The notes under the pieces: generated by a model
What the model saw: only the letters and a program-made list of their open reading frames with translations
Databases searched by the model: none
What the model was told of the DNA's origin: nothing
Assembly: GCF_000143415.4 (NCBI RefSeq)
Contig: NW_003314323.1
Span: 376,499-440,498, forward strand
Length of the DNA: 64,000 nt
Direction: 5' to 3'
Source: Selaginella moellendorffii
Taxonomy: Eukaryota; Streptophyta; Lycopodiopsida; Selaginellales; Selaginellaceae
Translations under genes and position numbers: made by a program
Part shown: positions 10,356 through 21,002 of the stretch, piece after piece
Layout: every line of letters begins with the position of its first letter
How positions within the stretch are numbered: position 1 is the first letter of the stretch

Positions 10356-11522
10356 ATGCTGGGCAGAAGCATATTGGTCGGAGTTTCGCTGTTACTGTTG
10401 CTGCTGCTGCTGCTCGACCACAGTCCGAGCGATAGAGATGAAGGTGGAATCCACTCCGGAGAATCGGGTCCTCTTGAGAATATTATCCAAGGGAAGAGGA
10501 CAGCAGTGTGCCTGGTTGGAGAAGCACGTCACTTGGAGCTCACGGGGCCGAGCATCCGCAAATACGTTCTCGAGACTCTGAAGAACAGCAGCGTTTTCAT
10601 CAACATGCCCCTGGACAGCAACTCATACAAAATGTTCGTGCTCGATGGCGGCGGTGGATCTTACAACTTCACGTCGGCAAACATCTTCTCGCCGCAATAC
10701 ATATGGGAGACGAAGGTTTCCAGAGAAACATTGACAGCCAAAAAGTCGCCCCGAGCGCTCCAAGGCCTGCTCCAGTACTTCGCCCTGAACGAAGGGTGCG
10801 GGACGATGATCCGGCAGCAGGAGGAGCTCCAGGGCTTCAAGTACGACTGGATCGTCAGGACGCGGCTGGATACGTTCTGGACGGCACCGATACCCGTGGA
10901 GTACCGAAACTCCACGTACACAGTTCCTCGCGGAACGAGGTACGGTGGCTACAACGATCGACTGGGTGTTGGGGACAGGAAAACGAGCAGAATCGCGCTC
11001 CAACGTCTCTCCGCGTTGCCGCTCCTCCACTCGGCTGGCTACCGGAGCGAGAACTCAGAGTCGGTCTATAAAGCACAGCTCAAGCTTGAAAACGTGAAGG
11101 TGGCGGAGGACGAGTTTTCTTTCTGCGTGCTAAGCAACCGGAGCTTTCCTTACCCGCCAGGAAGGCACGGAGCGCTCGTAGCCTCGATCCAAGGCAAGGG
11201 GCCACTGAACGGAGCGTACTGTCGGCCGTGTAGGCCGTCCGAAAGCTCCAGCCGGTCCCGGGAGATGGTGGAGAGGATGGTCGACGCTTGGATTCCCACC
11301 GAAGCGGCGGAGGTGGAAGTGTGTGACGGATCTGGGGGCTGGGAAGCGGGGTGGCCGGAAGTGTTTGATGCCGCGGCCGGGGAGGAGGCGGCCGCATTGA
11401 GGAAGGAGAGCGATGGCATCAGCAAGGCCGAGTGCGTTTCAAGGCTAGCGAGATTCAAGGACCGATGGAGCTCCTGGAAGGGCCCGAGTACTACGTTGAT
11501 CTGCGAATCAATGGACCGTTGA
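10356..11522 (+). CDS. Type II membrane protein, uncharacterized plant family
   Basis: Single exon. I choose the ATG at 10356 because it puts a leucine-rich membrane anchor (SILVGVSLLLLLLLLL) next to the N-terminus; an in-frame ATG at 10269 would begin 1 nt after the stop of the upstream gene. The lumenal part (about 370 residues) contains KRTAVCLVGEARHLELTG, YDWIVRTRLDTFW and GGYNDRLGVGDR, and Asn-X-Ser/Thr sites. The anchor-plus-lumenal-domain layout and the DxD-like RTRLDTFW segment recall Golgi glycosyltransferases, and I associate the sequence with a land-plant family labelled DUF7796, but that name is from memory and no activity can be claimed. Its stop is 94 bp from the stop of PPR2, which runs the opposite way. 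Confidence 0.65.
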   Translation: MLGRSILVGVSLLLLLLLLLDHSPSDRDEGGIHSGESGPLENIIQGKRTAVCLVGEARHLELTGPSIRKYVLETLKNSSVFINMPLDSNSYKMFVLDGGGGSYNFTSANIFSPQYIWETKVSRETLTAKKSPRALQGLLQYFALNEGCGTMIRQQEELQGFKYDWIVRTRLDTFWTAPIPVEYRNSTYTVPRGTRYGGYNDRLGVGDRKTSRIALQRLSALPLLHSAGYRSENSESVYKAQLKLENVKVAEDEFSFCVLSNRSFPYPPGRHGALVASIQGKGPLNGAYCRPCRPSESSSRSREMVERMVDAWIPTEAAEVEVCDGSGGWEAGWPEVFDAAAGEEAAALRKESDGISKAECVSRLARFKDRWSSWKGPSTTLICESMDR

Positions 11523-11620
11523 CTTTTCTTGTCCGTTGACCTTATGGTCAATCAGTAGACTTAGTGTCGGAAAATATCCGGAGTCTGAGACCGTCAACCG
11601 TTGAATTTCACAATGGTCAA
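11519..11620. promoter_or_regulatory. Cluster of five TTGAC (W-box core) motifs between convergent genes
   Basis: TTGAC occurs at 11519-11523 and 11536-11540, and its complement GTCAA at 11547-11551, 11593-11597 and 11616-11620. TTGAC is the core of the plant WRKY-binding W-box. The first copy contains the stop codon of the upstream gene and the last overlaps the stop codon of PPR2. A cluster at the 3' ends of convergent genes is an unusual place for a W-box array, so it may be chance or a remnant of a repeat. Confidence 0.3.
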
Positions 11621-13422
11621 TTTTGATCCAAACGATCTCCACGGTCATTTGCGTACATGGTGTAGAGCAGAACGTATGGCGCGGACTTTAGCGTGGTGAG
11701 CTTGGAGGCTCGCTTGGCCGCGTGGGATCCCCGGCCAACGTCGTGGTGGAGCTTGCAAGATCCCACCAGGGTCATCCAGGCAGCAGAGTCCGGGGTGTAA
11801 GGCATGGATTGGACGAGCTCCTGGGCCTTTTCGAGCTGCCCCGAGCGTCCCATGACACCCACCAGGCACCCGAAGTGTTCCATCGTCGGGACCATCCCTC
11901 GGTCCTGGATCATCGATCCAAACAGGCTCCGGCTCTCGCTCAGCAGGCCGAGATGGCTGCAAACGCTGAGAATGTCGACGAAGGTTATGTCGTTGAGGCT
12001 CGAGGCTTCGAGATCCATGTCGCGGAGGAGCTCCACGGCGGGGGAGTATCGTCCGTTGAGTGCGAACACGGAAACCATCGAGTTCCACGAGACCTCGTTG
12101 CGCAGCGGCATGGAATCAAACACGAGCTTTGCGAGCTCCACCTCCCCGATCTGTCCGTACATGGAGATCATGCTTGTCCAGGAGACGATGTCTCGCACGG
12201 TCATGCTGTCGAAGATGCTCTTGGCTTCGTGGAGGTGGCCGTGGTGGAGGTGGGCGACAATGAGAGCCGTCCACGATGCCTCATCCAGGCGCTCCATTCT
12301 GGTGAGGAGTTTCTCGGCCTCTACGAGATACCCTGCCTGGGCATATGCAGCGATTAGGACGTTCCAGGAGCTCGTGTCCCTCTCGGGCATGGTATCGAAA
12401 ATGGCGCGTGCTTGCTCCAGATGCCCGTGCTGCGAATATCCAGTCAACATGGTATTCCAAGTCACCATGTTGACTTTGGTCAGAGAGTCAAAGAGTTTCC
12501 TGGCCTCGTCCATTTGCCCGCGGAAGGTATATGCCGCCACCATTGCCGTGGAGGCCACCACGTTGTGAAAGGGCATCTTTTCAAAGAGTTCCCGCGCCTT
12601 GTGTGGCTCTCCGTTATGAGCGTAAGCCTGGATCATGGCGGTCCACGTAACGAGATCGCGCTCGGGCATGGAATCAAAGGTCTTTCTTGCTAAAACGACA
12701 TGCCCAGCAAGAGAATAAGCTGTGATCACGCACGTCCAGCTGATAAGATCTCGTTCAGCCATGGCTTGGAAAAAATGCAGTGTTTTTTGTAGTTGATTAT
12801 CTTGTGCAAAGGCGTCCATGATCGCGTTCCAGGACGAAACATTGTGTTCTGGCATGGAATCAAAAAAGAGCTCCGCTGATTCCAAATGCCCGTGCTGGGC
12901 AAATGCTGCAAGAAGAGCGTTCCAGGATATAATGTTTCTCTCGGGCATTAGATCGAAGACTACCTTTGCTTTTTCGATCTCTCCCTCTTGTGCATAGGCA
13001 CCAAGAATCGCTGTCCAGGAAACGAGGGTTCTCTCGGGCATAGAGTCGAAGAGCTTGCGCGCTTGGGCTAGATCCCGGGCCTGGGCATACGCAGCAAGGA
13101 TTGTCGTCCAGGAGATCACATGCTGGAGAGGCATGCGATCGAAAAGCGATCGCGCATTGTCGATCCATCCGTTTTTGGCGCACGCCTCGATCACGATGTT
13201 GTACGAGAAGAGGTTAGGGTTCTTGATAGCGTGAAAGGTTTCCAACGCAAGTTGGGGGCTGTGGCACTTCCCGTAGGCCTCGACCATCAGATTGCTGAGG
13301 TATCTGTCCCCTCTCTCCCGGATTTCCAGATCGATCGCCCGCGCGGCGGCAAAATCCCCCACATTTCCAATGTCCCTCAGTGATTGGGAGAGAGCGATTT
13401 GGTCGAGAACTCTCGGCTCCAT
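11617..13422 (-). CDS. PPR2, S-type pentatricopeptide repeat protein
   Basis: Intronless, 601 residues, ATG at 13422 (MEPRVLDQIALSQSLRD). About 15 tandem 31-residue S-type repeats of the form DLVTWTAMIQAYAHNG...ARELFEKMPF, ending with an E1-like segment (CLVGVMGRSGQLEKAQELVQ, AAWMTLVGSCKLHHDVGRGS, then YVLLYTMYANDRG). No E2 or DYW domain. Known for the family: organelle RNA binding; the target cannot be read from sequence with confidence. The first about 40 codons have a decayed copy at 28045-28140 next to PPR3, and a decayed PPR3-like N-terminus lies just upstream of this gene at 13440-13553, so this gene was once the left half of a divergent PPR pair. Confidence 0.88.
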   Translation of the reverse strand: MEPRVLDQIALSQSLRDIGNVGDFAAARAIDLEIRERGDRYLSNLMVEAYGKCHSPQLALETFHAIKNPNLFSYNIVIEACAKNGWIDNARSLFDRMPLQHVISWTTILAAYAQARDLAQARKLFDSMPERTLVSWTAILGAYAQEGEIEKAKVVFDLMPERNIISWNALLAAFAQHGHLESAELFFDSMPEHNVSSWNAIMDAFAQDNQLQKTLHFFQAMAERDLISWTCVITAYSLAGHVVLARKTFDSMPERDLVTWTAMIQAYAHNGEPHKARELFEKMPFHNVVASTAMVAAYTFRGQMDEARKLFDSLTKVNMVTWNTMLTGYSQHGHLEQARAIFDTMPERDTSSWNVLIAAYAQAGYLVEAEKLLTRMERLDEASWTALIVAHLHHGHLHEAKSIFDSMTVRDIVSWTSMISMYGQIGEVELAKLVFDSMPLRNEVSWNSMVSVFALNGRYSPAVELLRDMDLEASSLNDITFVDILSVCSHLGLLSESRSLFGSMIQDRGMVPTMEHFGCLVGVMGRSGQLEKAQELVQSMPYTPDSAAWMTLVGSCKLHHDVGRGSHAAKRASKLTTLKSAPYVLLYTMYANDRGDRLDQN

Positions 13423-13439
13423 GGCCAGGCATTCTAGCT

Positions 13440-13553
13440 GTCAATAATTTGTTCTCCTCTGGCTCTAGTTCGTGCTAGCGGCGAGTCCAAGCATCTCGCT
13501 AAGGCAAGATATCTTGCAAATCTACCGATCGAGGCGTGTGGAAAATGCAAGTG
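13440..13553 (+). pseudogene. Relic of a PPR N-terminus related to PPR3
   Basis: The stretch containing GCTAGCGGCGAGTCCAAGCA and, further on, GATCGAGGCGTGTGGAAAAT matches the N-terminal coding region of PPR3 (28235-28370) with large internal deletions, and it lies immediately upstream of PPR2 on the opposite strand. It has no usable reading frame. Together with the PPR2 relic at 28045-28140 it shows that the same divergent PPR junction exists twice. The remaining intergenic sequence up to 13730 is AT-rich and shows nothing further. Confidence 0.65.
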
Positions 13554-13730
13554 GCCCGTGGGGGTTCAAGCCTAATAAATTCTGCATCGCTGCTAATGCT
13601 ATTAGGAGTTGGAATTGACTTGAACTATTGATTTGTAAAACAAAAAACGTTATATGGCGCATTAAGCCTTTATTTAATTTTCTAACATTTTATTCTTTCA
13701 TAATAATGAAAATTAAAATAAATTTATCAA

Positions 13731-13895
13731 TGTGAGGGCCAAGTGTACAGTTACGATGCCGTATACTAATATTAGCGTAGGGGGATTTTGATAGCCGTCA
13801 GATTGGTTTCAATCTGGACCACTCGCCTCTGTATGTTTTTGGGCTAATTGATATGCACATTTTTATATTCCCTTTCCATATTCTAAGCACTCACA
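13731..13895 (+). repeat. 5' LTR of the gypsy-type element (TATA region deleted)
   Basis: 165 bp, TGTGAG...CTCACA. Compared with the 3' LTR it lacks about 10 bp around 13831, exactly the part that contains TATATATAAA in the other copy, so this LTR has probably lost its core promoter. Confidence 0.85.
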
Positions 13896-14128
13896 TTGAT
13901 GGAGATGAGAGGCAGCTTTGATTGTCCTTGAGGAGTGCTTGGATTTGGGATTTTAGTTTAGATCTAACTTTTGCATCGTCTAGATCTAACTTTTTCCATT
14001 TCCTTTCTTTTGTTCTTTCTTTTCAGGGTTTTGGTTTAAATCTAGCTTTTTGCGTTGTCTAGATCTACCATTTCCTTCTAGTTTTTTGTCATTTCTCTGT
14101 TTTTGCTCTTTCTTTTTAGTTCATCTTC

Positions 14129-15690
14129 ATGGCAGATCAACAATCTCCTCCTTTAACTCTAGAGCAACAGTTGGTACAATTACTTGATGTTATACGCTTG
14201 CAATTGAACAACTAAACTCAGTTGATGGCGGCGTTCACGGCACATGGTACAACTCCTCCTGCTCTTGGTGCCAATCCTCGCGTTCGGCCAGAGTTCTTTC
14301 ACGGGAATCCTGGGGATGATGTGTACTATTGGTTCGATCACTTCACGGTGATTGCCACATATCATTCTTGGGATGATGCTTGATGGTTGCATAAGTTTCC
14401 CATGTGTCTCCAAGGGATGGCGTTGCAGTGGTACAATGGTTTGAGTGCAGCCACTCGTGGGGATTGGAGTGTTCTCCTACACATCTTCAAATATGCCTTC
14501 GGACATGCCAATGATTGCGCCACTCGTGGGGATTGGAGTGTTCTCCCGGACATCTTCAAATGCGCCTTCGGACATGCCGATGATTGTGATGATACTTTCC
14601 AACAATTGCATCGTCTTCGCCAAGGGCCATTTGAGTATTTAGCGTTCGTTTCCGAAGTCTTTTGCTTCATGCGGAGCCAAATATGTCGGAGCGGATCAAG
14701 CTAAGAATGTTGTGGCCAGCACTTCGTCAAGATCTTGCAATTTGGTGTTTGTTTCCGAAGTCTTTTGCTTTGTATGGAGCCAAATATGTCGAAGCGGATC
14801 AAGCTAGGAATGTTGTGGCTAGCACTTCGTCAAGATCTTGTCGGACTTGTGCATGCACTTGCTCCTACCACCTTTGACGATGCTCTTCGCTTAGCACAAC
14901 GTTATGAGACGTCACCTTTTCCACTTCTCGCTGCACGTCCTTCCGCTCCACTTCCTATGGGTGATGGTCTTGTTCCAATGGAGGTTGATGCTGCTGCTGC
15001 TCGAGTCTAAGGACAAGCGCGAGGACGTGGTCGTGGCCGTGTGTAAGCTCCTGAATTTGGACTTCCCGGGAGGTCACCCAGCCCAGTACTATTCAAACCC
15101 AATGACACTTAACCCTAAATATCCCAAGACCCTTAACCGATTGGAAAAAGGGGTGCACTCTTATTCATGGGCCCTTTCCCTCTATATTTGAACCCCATGG
15201 ACCATCTCTCAAGTCGTTCCCTTTGGTTGCTTACAATCCACCACGCTTCCCTGCAAGTTCACGCCCTTGTGAACAGAAGCTGAGAGCCACATCTCTCCCG
15301 AGAGCCCCGCTCTCTTGACACCCTACCCCTCGGGTTGAGCCCAGTGGGAGCAAACTGGACCAGCCATATGTCAATCAACATATGGTGTGATTCCCTTAGC
15401 CAACCAACAGAGTCGGACCCAAGACCGCTCTGATACCAAATGTAAACTCCTGAATTTGGACTTCCCGGGAAGTCCAAACTCAGAAGCTTACACTGTGATG
15501 TTCGCTACTAGGCGTGTGATGAAGTTAGTTATACTTATCGGCGTTGCCGTCATTTTCCGGATTGGCGACCTCCATTTCCTGGGTGGAGACCTTGGCGTCA
15601 GCAACATCCCCTGGGTGCTGCTGCAGTGGAAGGTTTGGACACCAAGATGCATCCGGGAAACGAGGAGTCGCGTGAGTAACGGAGGGACCT
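14129..15690 (+). pseudogene. gag region, broken
   Basis: Starts MADQQSPPLTLEQQLVQLLD and soon meets in-frame stops (for example after RLQLNN and after YHSWDDA). The readable part has capsid-like text (PEFFHGNPGDDVYYWFDHF, then MALQWYNGL). Two internal tandem duplications are visible: about 69 bp at 14451-14588 and about 100 bp at 14648-14845. A decayed CCHC-knuckle-like segment lies near 15520-15570, after the TRIM insertion at 15042-15492. Not able to give a full-length Gag. Confidence 0.75.
15042..15492 (-). mobile_element. TRIM (terminal-repeat retrotransposon in miniature) inside gag
   Basis: About 450 bp without coding capacity. The left LTR 15042-15235 begins TGTAAGCTCC and ends TTGCTTACA. 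The right LTR 15441-15492 begins TGTAAACTCC and ends AGCTTACA and is internally shortened. GCTCTGATACCA at 15427-15438, 2 bp before the right LTR, is the exact complement of the plant initiator-tRNA-Met primer site, so the element points to the minus strand. Flanking pentamers are CCGTG and CTGTG, a target-site duplication with one C-to-T change. A more decayed relative lies near 60997-61660. Confidence 0.8.
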
Positions 15691-15693
15691 TGC

Positions 15694-18600
15694 ATGAATA
15701 AATCAGTGACCCCTCCATCTTTCTTTCGAGAGTATTATCAAGGGGTTCACTCGGCACCGGTTCATCTAGTGTTTACTTTCCAAGTTCGTTTTTATAACAA
15801 AAAGTCTCTTATTATTCTCTTCGTGTTGGTTGATACAGGTTCGAGTTTATCTTCTATTGCTCAACCTGTTACCACACGTTGTCGTCTACACTTGCGTCGT
15901 GCAGCGGAACCAGTTTTCATTCTTTATGGCAACAGCCGTACACATGCATGTGCATGGGATGAGGTGGACCTAGTTGTGCGTGTGGGCAATCTCGAGCTTG
16001 AGTTGCAGTCGTTGCGGGTGGTGCCGAGTCAGGCTTTTGACCTCATTCTTGGTGTGGATTGGTTGCAGCGCAATCATGCCAAGTGTGACTTTAAGGCTTC
16101 TCCCCCTTGTCTCATACTTTTTTATGTTTCATCCGTTCCTCTCACTTCCATACCTCTTCGTTCTTGTACTTTTACCTTTGCTTCCATTACTTTTGTTCCC
16201 CCACTCTTTCCTTCTGTGTTTCCATCTTGTTCTACTTTTCCCTTTTCCGATCCCTCCAACAATCTTTGTGTTGCAGCAGTTGACCGGCTCATAAAGGAGT
16301 ATTCTGATCTCTTTGAATTTAACCTATCGTCTAGGGCCAAGATTGCCACACGTCATCCGATTCTAACCGGGGATGCTCGTCCAATCAAGGTTCCTGTTCG
16401 TCGTCGGTCACCTAAAGAGATCAAGATTTTACGAGCAAATGTCACGGAGATGTTGGAGAAGGGTGTTATTCAGAAGTCGCGGAGTCCTTGGGCATGTGAA
16501 CCTCATCTTGTGACGAAGCCTAATGGGAGTATTCGTTTCTGCATCAACTATCGTCCATGAAACGAAATGACAATCCCAGATGTGTATCCTCTTCCTCACA
16601 CTGCTGATCTCTTGGATCGTCTGGGGCGAAGTCATTGGTTCACCAAGCTAGATCTTGCTTCTGGGTATTGGCAAGTACCGATGGCCGAAGAAGATATTCC
16701 TAAGACTGCTTTTCATACACTATTTGGTTTGTACGAGTTCTTGGTAATGCTGTTTGGTTTGAACAATGCTCCAGCAACTTTCCAGCAGATGATGGACGAG
16801 GTTCTTTGCGATATGCCGGAGGTGACTGCTGACTTCATTGATGATGTTTTGATCCACTCAGAGGGGACGTGGGAGGAGCATGTTTGTGATGTTTGTAAAG
16901 TGCTGGATTGGCTACGCAACGTTGGTTTAAAGCTGAAGCGGTCAAAGTGCGTGTTTGGGTCCAAGGACACAACTTATCTTGGGTACCATATTTCTCATGA
17001 GGGTTTGTAAGTTGATCCTGACAAACTTGTGGCTGTTCTAAAGTTCCCTACTCTGAAGTGTGTGAATGATGTGCATCGCTTTTTAGGTAAGGTGCAGTAT
17101 CTCGGTCGTTTTGTGGATCATCTTTCCGATCACACTACACCATTGCGAGCGTTGCTGAAGTCATCAACGTCATCTTTCATCTGGTCTCCGGATTGTGAGC
17201 GGGCGTTCATGAATCTCAAAGAGCTATTGACGACTCCTCCGGTTTTGGCATATCCTGACTACACTTGACCTTTTATTTTGCGCGTGGATGCTTCTGACAT
17301 TGGTCTTGGAGGTGTGTTGATGCAAGAGAGCTCGAGTGTGCCTGGTCAGCGCCATCCCATTGCATACATAAGTCGTACATTACAACCAGCGGAGATGAAC
17401 TACTCTACAACAGAGAAGGAGTGTCTAGCAGCAGTCTGGGGTTTCAAGAAACTTCATGCATATCTACATGGTTCTCGGACGTTACTTGAAAGTGACCATG
17501 CTACTGTTACTTCATTATTGAAGCGGAAGAACCTGGTTGGTCGTACGGCTCGATGGGCTTTGAAACTTCAGATATATGATTTCGATGTTGTTCATCGCCC
17601 AGGGAGTTCTATGGCTGATGCTGATGCCCTTTCTCGAGCTCCTCTTCCTTCTCCACTCACTTCTCATGTTTCTGACGAACATGTTGTTCCAGCATCTGTG
17701 GATTTTCTAGATGAGGATTCTGTGCCGTCAACGGTTGCTGTCCTTGACGTTCAGTGTCCACAGGGCGCAGAGCAAGATCTACCTTCTTTTGATGAGGTTC
17801 GCGAGGCTCAAAAGATTGAGCCGTGGATTCGAAAGCTTCGAGATGGGTTTGAGAATCCTACATCACTTGCTAATGACTTGCCTTTCCGGCATTTACATTC
17901 TCAATATCACCTTGAAGATAGCCTTCTTTATTTTGTGGGGACGGATCCTAATGATCATTTACGGCTGGTGATGCCTTCAGTGTTTATTCCGCGGTTTCTC
18001 CATGCCTACCATGATTCTCCTGTTCTAGGTGGGCATATGGGACACCGTCGTGTCACCAAGAAGCTGCGTAGGTCTTTCTATTGGCCAGAAATGTGACATG
18101 ATATTATCCAATATATGCGCAGCTGTGTTTGGTGCCAAGCTCGTAATACTCCCCCTCGTGCTACAGAAGGACGGTTGGAGTCAATTGCGGTTTCCCGTCC
18201 ATTTTAGTTAGTGGTGTTTGATTTTATGGGACCTTTTCCACGGTCGACTGCTGGCAATGAGTATGTTATTATTGCTTCTGACTACTTGATTCGTTGGGTG
18301 GAAGTTGGTGCTCTTGCTAGCGCCTCTGCAACTGCTATTGGATGCTTCCTCCTCAATCAAGTGGTGTTCAAGCATTCTTGTCCAGAGCAGATTTTTTCGG
18401 ATAATTGTCCCGCATTTATGGCTGAGGCATTTCATGTTTTGACGTCTCGGTTGAGGATATGCCACACTTTCACAAGTGCTTATCATCCACAATCAGACGG
18501 TCTAGTGGAACAGCTTGTTCGGACCTTCAAAGGGATGATTGCGAAGTATGTGAACTTTCAGCATTCGGATTGTGATGGTTATTTGCCGTCTCTTCGGTAT

Positions 18601-19129
18601 GTATATGTTACAGGGGTGCAGAGTTCTGTTGGTGCTTCACCATATAAACTCCTATATGGTCATGATCCAATATTACTAACGGAGCTGGGTTTACCTTCGC
18701 GATTGCCATGAGCTGCCGATGCTAGATCATGGGATCAATATTTGATGAGCATTCTTCTACTTGTCCAAGCAAAGTCTGCCGAACACTTAGGCCGCGTACA
18801 AGTGGGACAACAACAACACTACAACTCCCATCATCGTCCACCTACGGAGTATAAAGTGGATGATTTGGTGTTAGTCCGTTTTCCCCATCTTACGGTATGT
18901 GGGTTATCTAAGGGGTTTCTTGCGCAATGGAAAGGACCATATCGGGTGTTGCGGCAAGTTGGACCACAAGTTTATGAGGTTTGGCATGACGTTCACCAGG
19001 CCGATCCTCTAGAGATTGTGCATGTGCAGCAGCTGAAACGCTTCGTACAAAGGGATCAAGAGGAGTTAATACCACCTACAGATCCACCGATGCCTCCTCC
19101 TGATGTTCCTCCAGATCCTGGCCCATCTT
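15694..19129 (+). pseudogene. pol polyprotein: protease, RT, RNase H, integrase, broken
   Basis: Protease active-site text VLVDTGSS near 15830, followed by LILGVDWLQ. The reverse transcriptase includes WFTKLDLASGYWQVPMAEED and the catalytic block DFIDDVLIHS, where FIDD replaces the commoner YIDD. RNase H begins near 17275 with RVDASDIGLGGVLMQE. The integrase has the HHCC zinc finger (HMGHRRV...CVWCQ), then VVFDFMGPFP, FSDNCPAF and YHPQSDGLVEQ, so the D, D and E positions survive. In-frame stops occur near 16558, 17008, 17266, 18094, 18207 and 18709; several fit C-to-T changes in CGA or CAA codons. Not functional as it stands. Confidence 0.85.
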
Positions 19130-20130
19130 TGTAAGCGACTAAATTTCCCATTCTACTTTAGTCACTTAACCACACCTCTGACCACTTGGAGGAGTCTCAT
19201 TCACAACCTCCATAAGTCCAATCCAGGACTTGGGACTTGCTAGCCCCGAGAATGGCATCCATGCCACTCAACATTTGCACTTGGTCCAAGTGCTCCACGT
19301 GTCTGATCCCATGACCGACACTCAAAGGTACCACCGACATAGCAGCCCGTTACGCTAAGGCCATGCCCAATCACCTTTGCCACACTGGTAGTCCAATACC
19401 ACTTGCATCACCGTCTTGGCTCTCCAAGACTAGGCAAACTATCCGTGAGTGGTCATCTCAGATCCACTCCTTAGCATCCTTAGGATGCCCACCGACAAGG
19501 GGAATAGCCTTCCCCAATATCCCTCTGTCAGTCCCCACTAAGTCCCTTTCTGCCCCTGGCCGTGTTTGCCAACACTGCCACTGGATCGAGACCCACAGGC
19601 CCGACCACTAAGTCCCACGGTCCTCTGGGACTTCCTCACCACACGACTGTGTCCTTGGTCACTACCCCAGAGGACTGCTCCTCTTCCTTTCCACAGTCTG
19701 GGCCTTTGGGACAACATCTCGGAACACCGTGGCCTTACGCGAGCCACCTGGGTACTCTCCTCGCCTTCTGCCTTTGGGTGCTCTAGCCATGGGCTTAGAG
19801 CGGGTTCCGTTGAGCCACACCAGGTATCCAAGTAGGTAGTGCCACCCACACTTGGACTGGGAGCATCGGCCAGTCGATCTCCCGGGGGAACTAGAGCCGG
19901 CTCTTGAACACTTCACCAAACTACCCCGCTTGTCGGTCTGTGTTCACTCTAGTCTTGGACTTCCCAGTGGGCAGCTCATCACCCAACACTGGGTCCGGCC
20001 TTCCTGGGCCAAACTGGCCTTTCCTGGCCAAACTGGCTCCACTGCAGTCCTCCCCCTACTATACTTTTGGAGCTCACCAAACCCCCCAGGGTCTGGGAGA
20101 CGAACGCTTTGGGCTTTCACCCTCTCAGGC

Positions 20131-20261
20131 TCCGGACTCGGACTCGGACTCGGACTCGGACTCGGACTCGGACTCGGACTCGGACTCGGACTCGGACTCG
20201 GACTCGGACTCGATCTCGGGCTCGGTCTCGGCCTCGGCCTCGGTCTCGGTCTCGGTCCCGA

Positions 20262-20293
<32 letters not shown>

Positions 20294-20772
20294 CCGGTCT
20301 CGGTCCCGGTCTCGGTCTCCATCTCGGACTCCATCTCGGACTCCATCTCGGACTCCATCTCGGACTCCATCTCGGGTCCATCTCGGGTCCATCTCGGACT
20401 CCATCTCGGACTCCATCTCGGGTCCATCTCGGACTCCATCTCGAACTCCATTTCGGGTCCCTCTCGGGTCCACCTTGGACTCCATCTCGGACTCCATCTC
20501 GGGTCCATCTCGGACTCCATCTCGGACTCCATTTCGGGTCCATCTCGGGTCCACCTCGGACTCCATCTCGGACTCCATCTCGGACTCCATCTCGGGTCCA
20601 TCTCGGACTCCACTTCGGACTCCAACTCGGGTCCACCTCGGACTCCACTTCGGACTCCTTCTCGGACTCCATCTCGGGTCCATCTCGGACTCCACTTCGG
20701 ACTCCAACTCGGGTCCATCTCGGACTCCACTTCGGACTCCAACTCGGGTCCATCTCGGGTTCATCTCGGACA
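20131..20772. repeat. Hexamer/dodecamer tandem array inside the LARD left LTR
   Basis: Runs of GGACTC, then GGTCTC, then the 12-mer GGACTCCATCTC with variants, for about 640 bp. The unit lengths are multiples of three without stop codons, so several frames on both strands stay open and mimic proteins rich in Gly-Leu, Ser-Asp, Arg-Thr or Ser-Pro. These are not genes. The homologous array in the other LTR is 26107-26715 and is shorter by a few units. Confidence 0.9.
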
Positions 20773-21002
20773 CTCCCACGTGTCATGTGTTGGCCCTTTT
20801 GGGTCTCTTTTTGGAGCCTCGCCTTTTACTCGCTTCGTGCTCGTTCCTCGAGCACTTCGTTGGGAGTTCCACTCCCGCTCTTGACTTTTCAAGTCGGAGC
20901 TTTTGGTCCAAACGTGTTACGCTCGTTTGGCTCTCGCTTCGGCCACTACCATGTGGCGCCCTTCCGGCTCCATTTTGGGGCCTAGGGATTTTGTGTCTCA
21001 CA

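Noticed and set aside
15042-15492. Simple inverted-repeat DNA transposon reading of this insert, because its ends are TGTAAGCT and AGCTTACA
   Set aside because: Direct repeats of the left end next to a perfect tRNA-Met primer-site complement show LTR structure.
20131-20772. Regular short repeats that could suggest a CRISPR array
   Set aside because: Units are 6-12 bp without unique spacers, in a plant retrotransposon LTR.
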